The translations under genes and the position numbers were made by a program. Under the pieces are notes generated by a model that saw only the letters and a program-made list of their open reading frames with translations, searched no databases and was not told where the DNA came from. Of a stretch of DNA of 5,108 nt, positions 1 through 5,108 are shown piece after piece; position 1 is the first letter of the stretch; the number at the start of each line of letters is the position of its first letter. The DNA comes from Elusimicrobia bacterium RIFOXYB2_FULL_49_7 (lineage in GTDB: Bacteria; Fibrobacterota; OXYB2-FULL-49-7), in contig MGVN01000082.1 in the NCBI GenBank assembly GCA_001800515.1, positions 10,040 through 15,147 on the forward strand, in the 5' to 3' direction.

Positions 1-663
1 ATGCTCAAAGACCGTCGTTGTTTTGCACTTTCGAGCATACCGGTTGTGACCTGTGCCTACCGTGCCCAATCTATTTTTCGTCGAACCGGAAAGCGTGTCC
101 CCATTCTTCCTATCTTTTCGAATTTGCCCCGTTGGAACGGACAAAAGCCGTCTCAAGAATTCCTGTTTGCCGTATTTGGACGGTATCATTCGGATATGCG
201 ACTATCCGCTATCCTGGATGTATTGACCGCGTTTCCCGGACAAAAAGCACTTTTCATCGGAGAGGCGCCTGCGTTTCTCCGTTCTCATCCGCAGGTTGAG
301 ACAACCGGCTTTCTTTTGCCGGAGGCGGCTGCACATGCCCTTCATCGTGCTCGCTTCTTTATGTTATTTGACAAGCGGGGGATCAGTTTTCGAAAAGGCT
401 CCTCTGCTGCTGCTTTGCGGAATGGTATTCCGGTCGTAGCGAATCATACGGAATGGACGGATCCGGTTTTTCAGGACAATGTCAATGTCGCTTTTTTTGA
501 TGGAAGTGTTGCAGGTGCTATTGCCCGCATAAAGGCCCTTTTATCCGATCCGGATGGTTGCCGCCGTATCGGTGAAGAGGGAAACCGATTATATGAACAA
601 GAGATGTCCGTCCATGTCGTCGTCCAACGTATTTTCCGTCTCTTTCGGGAAGCGCGGACATGA
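1..663 (+). CDS. Glycosyltransferase, GT-B fold (GT4-like), C-terminal part; 5' end outside window
   Basis: Probable sugar transferase acting at the cytoplasmic face of the inner membrane in surface-glycan assembly; donor and acceptor cannot be told. The visible 220 residues look like the end of the N-terminal Rossmann domain and linker (about 1-50, with PILPIFSNLPR, similar to the 'IPI-SN-P' linker of these enzymes), then the nucleotide-sugar-binding domain (about 55-215). FAVFGRYHSD (57-66) and KALFIGEAP (82-90) look like its first strands. RGISFRKGSSAAALRNGIPV (126-145) sits where classical GT4 enzymes have E-x7-E. It fits the variant subfamily in which an Arg/Lys-Gly-Ser motif replaces those glutamates. 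A full GT-B enzyme needs roughly 350-400 residues, so the ATG at base 1 is probably an internal Met and the N-terminal domain lies upstream. The stop overlaps the next gene's start (ATGA, 660-663), which implies translational coupling. The GT-B assignment is fairly sure; specificity is unknown. Confidence 0.75.
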   Translation: MLKDRRCFALSSIPVVTCAYRAQSIFRRTGKRVPILPIFSNLPRWNGQKPSQEFLFAVFGRYHSDMRLSAILDVLTAFPGQKALFIGEAPAFLRSHPQVETTGFLLPEAAAHALHRARFFMLFDKRGISFRKGSSAAALRNGIPVVANHTEWTDPVFQDNVNVAFFDGSVAGAIARIKALLSDPDGCRRIGEEGNRLYEQEMSVHVVVQRIFRLFREART

Positions 664-1694
664 GGATTGGTTTTTTCCAAAGAGACCTACCTTCCCAGAA
701 ATTCGGGGGTGTAGCCAATCAGGTCCATTTGCTGGCCAATGGCCTTTCTGATCGCGGCGAGTCTGTGACAGTGTTCACGCTGAGTCCGCCTCCCGGAGAT
801 GCACGGTATCAGGTTCACACCCTAACATTGCCGTTATGGGCACAAGGTAAGCGCGTGGCGGAGAAATATCTGCTGGGTCGTCTTTTTTCAACGGTTGATT
901 TAGAGGGTTTTGATTTGGTGCATGCGCATGGCGATAATTATCTGCTCCGCTTTCATCCACAGGTGCGTACTTATTACGGTTCCGCTTTAGGAGAGGCTTG
1001 GTCATCCCGACACTTAAAACGGGGGCTTTCCCAGTTGTTATTTTACGGGCTTGAGTGGGTGGGCCGCTTTCGGGCGGACCGGTGTGTGGCCATTTCCCCG
1101 GAAACGAAGCGGTATATTAAGGGAATCGACCAAGTCATACCCTGCGGTATCGATTTGGAACGATTCAAACCAGGGTTTGGTAAAAGCCGTGAACCCTCTC
1201 TGCTTTTTGTCGGCACCCTTCAGGGACGTAAACGCGGTGTTCTTTTGCTGCGCTGTTTTGAAACCATCCGAAAGACGGTTCCGGATGCACAGCTATGGAT
1301 GGTAACGCCGGAACCGGTTCGAGCCGATGGGGTTCTTTCTTTCACCTCTTTATCGGAAGCGGAGCTAATCGAACGTTATCAGCAGGCGTGGGTTTACTGT
1401 CAGCCCAGCCGTTACGAGGGATTCGGTGTTCCTGTTGTGGAAGCCATGGCCTGCGGTACCCCGGTTGTTGCGACCCGAAATCACGGCAGTAGCTTTGTGC
1501 TGGAACAGGGGAAATGGGGATGTCTAACAGAGGACGTTTGTCTTACGGAAACACTTCTTTCCCTGCTGACTCATCCGGAAGCACGAATGGCTTGGCAGGG
1601 AAAAGGATTGGAGCGTGCGCGTGAATTCGATATCCGGAATGTCACAGAACATTATGTGAGGCTCTATCATGAATTGGTCGCTTCCCAGCTTTGA
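660..1694 (+). CDS. Glycosyltransferase family 4 (GT-B, retaining)
   Basis: Complete 344-residue GT4-type enzyme, expected to move a sugar from a nucleotide-sugar donor to a growing surface glycan in the cytoplasm or at the inner membrane. The N-terminal domain opens with RIGFFQRDLP (2-11) and the acceptor-side glycine motif GGVANQVHLLANGL (16-29); DLVHAHGDN (85-93) is the usual end-of-domain strand and loop. The link to the C-terminal domain is VIPCGIDLERFKP (159-171), the family's 'IPNGID-x-x-F-P' signature. The C-terminal domain begins LLFVGTLQGRKRG (181-193) and carries the E-x7-E motif, E253 and E261, in SRYEGFGVPVVEAMACGTPV. Length is slightly short but normal. The ATG overlaps the upstream stop by 4 nt, and a GGGAAG stretch lies 7 nt before it. 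The next gene overlaps its end by 26 nt, so the three genes are probably one transcript. Donor and linkage cannot be read from sequence. Confidence 0.93.
   Translation: MRIGFFQRDLPSQKFGGVANQVHLLANGLSDRGESVTVFTLSPPPGDARYQVHTLTLPLWAQGKRVAEKYLLGRLFSTVDLEGFDLVHAHGDNYLLRFHPQVRTYYGSALGEAWSSRHLKRGLSQLLFYGLEWVGRFRADRCVAISPETKRYIKGIDQVIPCGIDLERFKPGFGKSREPSLLFVGTLQGRKRGVLLLRCFETIRKTVPDAQLWMVTPEPVRADGVLSFTSLSEAELIERYQQAWVYCQPSRYEGFGVPVVEAMACGTPVVATRNHGSSFVLEQGKWGCLTEDVCLTETLLSLLTHPEARMAWQGKGLERAREFDIRNVTEHYVRLYHELVASQL
1658..1661 (+). promoter_or_regulatory. Ribosome binding site fixing the start at 1669
   Basis: GAGG ends 7 nt before the ATG at 1669, inside the coding region of the upstream glycosyltransferase. 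It supports 1669 as the true start of the membrane protein despite the 26-nt overlap, because no comparably good signal sits before a later in-frame start. Confidence 0.55.
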
Positions 1695-3225
1695 TCCCGA
1701 TAGCCGGTGGGGACGCATTCTACGCGGGCTGCTGTTTGTCTGCGCCACCTTACTGATCGGTCGATTCATCGCGCTGAAGATTTATCATGTGCCTTCCCGG
1801 ACGGACATCCTTATTTTTTGCACGCTTGTTTCGTGTATACCGGTGCTGAAATTTCCCAGATTCGGGGTCTTTTATCTTTTTATCGTCCCACCGCTTTTGC
1901 CTTTTGTTCGGCGATTTTATTACACGTTTTACGACCGGCCGGACCAGGATCTTTTTCATATCATCCCGGATATGGTGGTCCTTCTCCTGACGTTCGTTTT
2001 TTTGGATAGATTGCGGAAGCACGCAGACCTGGCCGTTGAAGATAAGCCTCTCCTGAAGGCGCTCTGGATATTCATCGGATACCAGTTCCTGCGAAGTTTG
2101 GTCGGAAACTATCTGCCCGCCTTGGAAGGCCTTTCTCAATTTAAATTCGCCGTATTATATATGATGTGTTTTTTCTTTGCCTTTACCTTTATCGATAACA
2201 AAGAGCAAGTCCGCTCCCTATTTCGTCTGACCGTGGTTCTGGGCGTCCTTGTGGGCCTATATGGAATCAAACAGACCTTTTTCGGTTTCACGGATTTTGA
2301 ATTGATCTGGTTGAAATATATGAAGGATAAGTTCGTTACGTTATTCATCTCCGGTGTGCCGCGTCCTTTTTCCACACTGAGTTCTCCGGCCTGCTTTGCG
2401 GACTTTATGATGATTGCCATTTTAGCTGCTTTTTGTATGATCCTGCTTTCCAGCGGCACGGTACGCCTATTTTACGTCCTGACCGTGCCCGTCATGTTTT
2501 ATGCACTCTTGCTGACCTCGGTTCGAACCAATTGGATGGGACTGATTGTCGGCGTCATTTTTTGGTTCATCATTGCTCATCGCGCGTCCTTGAAGCGGAA
2601 GGTGGTCTTAATGACCTTTCTGGTGGCGGTTTCTTTTGCAATGAATACCCTGTTGGATTTGTCTTTTTCGCCCGGCGATATCAAGCTGATGAGCTTTGAA
2701 CAGACGGAAAAAACGCTCTTAACGCCGGGCGGGCAGCAGAATATTACCGATATCTTTGTCAAGGAGCGTCTCTCGGCCATTGCAGATCCGCTGGAAGAAC
2801 ATTCCATGGTTTCACGCTTTGCCATGTGGAAGATGGTGCTGCAACATTCCGTATGGCTTCCCATGGGACCTTTCGGATGGGGGCTTGGCACCTTTAACGC
2901 GCATAATTATTACCTGACCATACTTTACGAAATAGGCTATCCCGGGCTTTTTCTGCTCCTTTTCATCCTTTACCGTATTTTTCGACAGGGATTTCGGGTC
3001 TATAAAGAGGAGGAGGAGCGAGATAAACGTGTGTTGGTACGAGGAATGCTTGCCATTCTTTTCATGATTGCCTTCATCAATACCACCGGAACGCATATTT
3101 CATCGCATCCTGCGGATATTTATTTCTGGTTTTTTGCCGGATTGCTGATGATTATTCGGCGCTTGAAGAGTGGGACCGACGCCGGACGATTTGTCAGCAC
3201 GTCCGTGTTCAGAGACCCGACATGA
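1669..3225 (+). CDS. O-antigen ligase / Wzy-type polymerase family membrane protein
   Basis: A 518-residue polytopic inner-membrane protein of the O-antigen ligase/polymerase superfamily (Wzy_C; WaaL/Wzy-like). Family members transfer lipid-linked glycans to an acceptor such as lipid A-core, or polymerise repeat units, on the periplasmic side. I see about 12-14 hydrophobic segments, roughly at 19-38, 46-62, 65-82, 97-114, 130-147, 158-176, 184-203, 241-261, 265-283, 287-304, 311-329, 422-440, 455-473 and 483-498. Diagnostic motifs are LLTSVRTNWMGLIVG (281-295, the family's 'SR-x-x-W-x-G' membrane motif, R286), a large hydrophilic loop (about 330-415), MWKMVLQHSVWLPMGPFGWG (386-405), and HNYYLTILYEIGYPGL (412-427, the conserved 'HN-x-x-L-x-x-x-x-E-x-G-x-x-G'). 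In WaaL enzymes an Arg and a His of this kind are functionally important. Ligase and polymerase cannot be separated by sequence alone. The two preceding glycosyltransferases support a glycan role. No terminator is evident after the stop. Confidence 0.88.
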   Translation: MNWSLPSFDPDSRWGRILRGLLFVCATLLIGRFIALKIYHVPSRTDILIFCTLVSCIPVLKFPRFGVFYLFIVPPLLPFVRRFYYTFYDRPDQDLFHIIPDMVVLLLTFVFLDRLRKHADLAVEDKPLLKALWIFIGYQFLRSLVGNYLPALEGLSQFKFAVLYMMCFFFAFTFIDNKEQVRSLFRLTVVLGVLVGLYGIKQTFFGFTDFELIWLKYMKDKFVTLFISGVPRPFSTLSSPACFADFMMIAILAAFCMILLSSGTVRLFYVLTVPVMFYALLLTSVRTNWMGLIVGVIFWFIIAHRASLKRKVVLMTFLVAVSFAMNTLLDLSFSPGDIKLMSFEQTEKTLLTPGGQQNITDIFVKERLSAIADPLEEHSMVSRFAMWKMVLQHSVWLPMGPFGWGLGTFNAHNYYLTILYEIGYPGLFLLLFILYRIFRQGFRVYKEEEERDKRVLVRGMLAILFMIAFINTTGTHISSHPADIYFWFFAGLLMIIRRLKSGTDAGRFVSTSVFRDPT

Positions 3226-3281
3226 CGTTTTTGGGACAGGGTGGAAAGGCTTTTACCTGCCGATTGGGAATGCGATAATCA

Positions 3282-3311
3282 TTGAAATGAATGTCAGAGA
3301 AAACCTATTTT
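3282..3311 (+). promoter_or_regulatory. Possible sigma-70-type promoter for the tRNA gene
   Basis: TTGAAA (3282-3287) and TATTTT (3306-3311) are 18 nt apart, a near-consensus -35 box with a weaker -10 box. Initiation would fall about 10 nt before the mature tRNA 5' end at 3329, a sensible short precursor leader. A GATAAT at 3274-3279 is an alternative -10 but lacks a good -35 partner. This is inference from spacing and similarity only; the rest of 3226-3328 shows no gene. Confidence 0.35.
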
Positions 3312-3328
3312 AATTGTCTTTTTCAAAC

Positions 3329-3404
<76 letters not shown>

Positions 3405-3446
3405 TAAAGCCCCTTAAGAGATGTTGTCTTAGGGGGCTTTATTTTT
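3405..3446 (+). terminator. Rho-independent terminator of the tRNA-Lys gene
   Basis: The arms at 3405-3419 (TAAAGCCCCTTAAGA) and 3427-3441 (TCTTAGGGGGCTTTA) form a 15-bp stem with a single T-G wobble and a 7-nt loop. The run TTTTT follows at 3442-3446. It begins one base after the encoded CCA. The minus strand has no matching T-run after the stem, so it should act in the + direction only. It separates the tRNA and glycan genes from the pair that starts at 3525. Confidence 0.92.
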
Positions 3447-3460
3447 AAATCAACATCATA

Positions 3461-3476
3461 AATCATCATCGTGATT
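3461..3476 (+). repeat. Short inverted repeat AATCA-N6-TGATT
   Basis: AATCA (3461-3465) and TGATT (3472-3476) form an imperfectly extended dyad in the 78-nt gap between the terminator and the next start. The same half-sites recur in the longer dyad at 3506-3531, and another AATCA lies at 3448-3452. It could be a regulator binding site or chance in AT-rich DNA. I see no convincing -35/-10 pair in this gap. Confidence 0.3.
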
Positions 3477-3505
3477 CCGGAAAATAGGACGGGATAAGAA
3501 AAAGA

Positions 3506-3531
3506 GAATCATGGTCATATTCCCATGATTC
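3506..3531 (+). promoter_or_regulatory. Hairpin enclosing a start codon, with a five-codon mini-ORF
   Basis: GAATCATGG (3506-3514) and CCATGATTC (3523-3531) are perfect 9-bp inverted arms with an 8-nt loop. The start codon of the next gene (3525-3527) lies inside the 3' arm, so in mRNA the hairpin would hide it. That start has no Shine-Dalgarno at normal distance. The only purine-rich stretch (AAAGAG, 3501-3506) sits 4 nt before another ATG at 3511. From there ATG GTC ATA TTC CCA TGA encodes MVIFP and stops at 3526-3528, overlapping the real start as ATGA. Reading of the mini-ORF would open the hairpin and deliver ribosomes to the start at 3525. The dyad and the overlap are seen in the sequence; the coupling role is inference. 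A DNA operator is the alternative. Confidence 0.4.
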
Positions 3532-4277
3532 ACCTGCGTATCATATTTATCCGGGGTATTCTGCTCATCTGTTTTTCACAAACATTGGCCGAAGAAATAA
3601 GTGCCCTTTCAGGAGAGCTTTTTGGATTATTGGGCCCCGGACGTTTTCGGGTTACCGGGGAAATAACAGTCCCTTCCGGGAAAAACCTTATTCTGCGGCC
3701 CGGGACCGTTCTCCTGTTTGACGGCTTTTTTTCGTTGACTGTCTTTGGAAGACTTGAAGCGGAAGGTTCCTCCTCCAATCCCATTGTTTTTACCTCAATT
3801 CGAGATCAGCGTTTCGGTGGAAGCGGGGCCGAAGCGCTCGATTGGAACCATCTTGATATCATGCTGTCGGCAAGCGCTCTGCTTGACAATTGCGGGCTTT
3901 TATTTTCCTCGGATGGGCTGGTTTGCAAAAACGACAAAGTGGTTCTCCGGAATGTCTTTGTGGGAAAAAGCGGTGCCAATCGGGTGGCGGTTTCGGGCCG
4001 TTTTCTGGTACCGAGACGAAACGGTATCTTCGAGTATCCTGAAGAGGAGAGCCAACTTTTAAAAAAGGTCGTTTCAGACACAACCGCTAAAACGCAAATT
4101 CCTTTGCAGAAACAAACGTCCGAAGCGCATCCCGCATTTCTTAAGTGGGGGCTGATTGGCGGAACCGTGCTGATGGCATCTTTTGGAGTCTGGTACTTTC
4201 TTAGGGCGCCGGAAGCAGCGGAAGAAAGGCAACCTGCTCTTATTGCCGATCCGCCGAATCCGCCCGATATTCCGTGA
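3525..4277 (+). CDS. Exported membrane-anchored protein with short right-handed beta-helix-like domain
   Basis: A 250-residue protein with no named family that I recognise. Residues 1-22 form a signal peptide (H3, R5 and R10, hydrophobic GILLICF, then SQTLA before E23), which supports the ATG at 3525 although it has no clear ribosome binding site. Residues about 38-92 follow the opening of parallel beta-helix proteins: GPGRFRVTGEITVPSGKN, then LILRPGTVLLFDGF, LTVFGRLEAEGS and NPIVFTSIRD (86-95). The usual continuation is recognisable but short (LDWNHLDIML 105-114, ALLDNCGLLF 118-127, VVLRNVFVGKSG 139-150), giving about three or four coils. A polar linker (about 170-204) leads to one membrane segment (about 206-226) and a tail rich in Glu, Ala and Pro. 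If the signal peptide is cleaved, the solenoid lies in the periplasm and the tail in the cytoplasm. The next gene overlaps by 4 nt. The fold is fairly likely; the function is unknown. Confidence 0.75.
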   Translation: MIHLRIIFIRGILLICFSQTLAEEISALSGELFGLLGPGRFRVTGEITVPSGKNLILRPGTVLLFDGFFSLTVFGRLEAEGSSSNPIVFTSIRDQRFGGSGAEALDWNHLDIMLSASALLDNCGLLFSSDGLVCKNDKVVLRNVFVGKSGANRVAVSGRFLVPRRNGIFEYPEEESQLLKKVVSDTTAKTQIPLQKQTSEAHPAFLKWGLIGGTVLMASFGVWYFLRAPEAAEERQPALIADPPNPPDIP

Positions 4278-5108
4278 ACTGTTTTTTAAGAAAACAAATC
4301 GTATTCCTTTTTTTTACCCTATTTTCAATATTAGGTGGGAGCGGTTGCGCTGCCTTTCGGACAGCGGAACATCATTCGCATTGGCGTTTCCGAGTCTCCC
4401 CTCCGGCAGGAGGGTGTTTTGCGATTCTGATGGATGATGCCATGGTTCTGTCGTCTTCCCCCATTTATCTCCGGAGCGGTTTATCCGACACGCTGCTTTC
4501 CTTTCCCCGTACGACCTTGACGGGAAGGCTTCGGCTGTATGTGCCCGGCATAAGACGACTCCGAACGGCAGGGGGGATGGGAGCCGGCCAAGGTGAATTA
4601 TATCGGCCGGCAGAGGTTCTTGCCACGGCCGTTCCAGCCGGGAGCGGCCGCTTTTTCTGTCTCGAGAGCGGCAATCTCCGTATTTCGGTTTTTAATGATT
4701 CGCTTCTTTTTTTATACCACCTTTATCCGGAAAAGCTTCTTCAGCCTGTTTCTTTTGCGCTATTGACAGGAAACGAATTAGCTGTCTATGATAATCTCAG
4801 CGGCCGCCTATCCCTTTTTTACAGAGACGGCAAACTTCGGCATGAGATTGATCATGCCGGGAATGGACGGTTTACCGGGAAGATTAAAATAAGGCCGTAT
4901 TCCGCCGGACGCTTGCTTTGTCTGGACACGGAACGGGGCCGTGTTTCGCTGTTGTCATCCTCCCTCAAACCTCTCACGACCTTCTGTCAGGCAGCGGGAC
5001 GTTTTCTGGAAAAGGCCACGGATGCATCCGCAATGGGTAACCGCTTTTTTCTATTGGATGGCGGAGCGGGTCGGCTCCTGAAGATGCAGATAAGCGGCAG
5101 TGTTGAAA
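4274..5108 (+). CDS. Probable lipoprotein with NHL-like beta-propeller; 3' end outside window
   Basis: The frame from GTG 4274 stays open for 278 codons to the window edge. The GTG overlaps the upstream stop as GTGA. No in-frame ATG occurs before 4430, which would remove the export signal. Residues 1-25 look like a lipoprotein signal: R6 and K7, hydrophobic IVFLFFTLFSILGG, then S23-G24-C25. Gly at the -3 position makes the lipobox imperfect. Residues 99-140 match an NHL repeat: AGGMGAGQGELYRPAEV, then a strand ending LESGNLRISVF. Three similar units follow: LAVYDNLSGRLSLFYRDGKL (169-188), LLCLDTERGRVSLLSSSLKP (214-233) and FFLLDGGAGRLLKMQISG (258-275). These give at least four blades of a probable six-bladed propeller, with the rest beyond the window. 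NHL propellers usually bind protein or glycan partners and some are enzymes; the role here is unknown. It is probably membrane-anchored in the envelope and works with the upstream beta-helix protein. Confidence 0.78.
   Translation, partial: MNCFLRKQIVFLFFTLFSILGGSGCAAFRTAEHHSHWRFRVSPPAGGCFAILMDDAMVLSSSPIYLRSGLSDTLLSFPRTTLTGRLRLYVPGIRRLRTAGGMGAGQGELYRPAEVLATAVPAGSGRFFCLESGNLRISVFNDSLLFLYHLYPEKLLQPVSFALLTGNELAVYDNLSGRLSLFYRDGKLRHEIDHAGNGRFTGKIKIRPYSAGRLLCLDTERGRVSLLSSSLKPLTTFCQAAGRFLEKATDASAMGNRFFLLDGGAGRLLKMQISGSVE

Noticed and set aside
1..3. ATG at base 1 as the true start of the first glycosyltransferase
   Set aside because: The protein from here lacks almost all of the N-terminal GT-B domain and the sequence begins inside what looks like domain and linker; the gene is most likely cut by the window edge.
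1750..2139. 129-codon minus-strand open frame
   Set aside because: It lies opposite the polytopic membrane protein, is rich in Lys, Arg and Asp as expected from the reverse of hydrophobic codons, has no recognisable motif, and lies wholly within a well-supported gene.
2136..3096. Minus-strand open frames at 2136-2459, 2577-2891 and 2812-3096
   Set aside because: All are antisense to conserved motifs of the O-antigen ligase-type protein and have no family signature or convincing ribosome binding site.
3195..3240. Possible terminator after the membrane-protein gene
   Set aside because: A TTTTT run occurs just after the stop codon, but the preceding bases form only short, weak pairings and no convincing GC-rich stem.
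3745..4062. 105-codon + strand open frame inside the beta-helix gene
   Set aside because: It overlaps the frame that carries the signal peptide and beta-helix pattern, and its own translation shows no domain or export signal.
4183..4437. 84-codon + strand open frame bridging the last two genes
   Set aside because: It is out of frame with both the beta-helix protein and the lipoprotein, whose GTGA junction and repeat units are better supported.

Overview
The window reads as a chromosomal piece from a diderm (Gram-negative type) bacterium. The evidence is a polysaccharide gene set ending in an O-antigen ligase/polymerase-type membrane protein, an exported protein with a cleavable signal peptide, and a lipoprotein. 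The tRNA gene encodes its own CCA end. I cannot name the phylum from sequence alone. All convincing genes lie on the + strand; the minus-strand open frames look like shadows of them.

Left part (1-3225): three tightly packed genes for cell-surface glycan synthesis. They are the C-terminal part of a GT-B glycosyltransferase cut by the window edge (1-663), a complete GT4-family glycosyltransferase (660-1694, 4-nt ATGA overlap), and a polytopic O-antigen ligase/Wzy-like protein (1669-3225, 26-nt overlap with its own Shine-Dalgarno). The overlaps indicate one operon. The likely division of labour is that the two transferases build a glycan on the cytoplasmic side and the membrane protein polymerises it or transfers it to an acceptor on the periplasmic side.

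Middle part (3226-3524): a 299-nt gap. It holds a complete tRNA-Lys(CUU) at 3329-3404, a plausible promoter before it, and a strong intrinsic terminator directly after the CCA. A short AT-rich leader follows with two inverted repeats sharing AATCA/TGATT arms. The second repeat encloses the start codon of the next gene and overlaps a five-codon mini-ORF.

Right part (3525-5108): two coupled genes (4-nt GTGA overlap). The first encodes an exported protein resembling a short right-handed beta-helix with a C-terminal membrane anchor. The second, open through the window end, starts with GTG and encodes a probable lipoprotein with NHL-like beta-propeller blades. I recognise the folds but not a named family for either; together they look like an undescribed envelope-associated pair.
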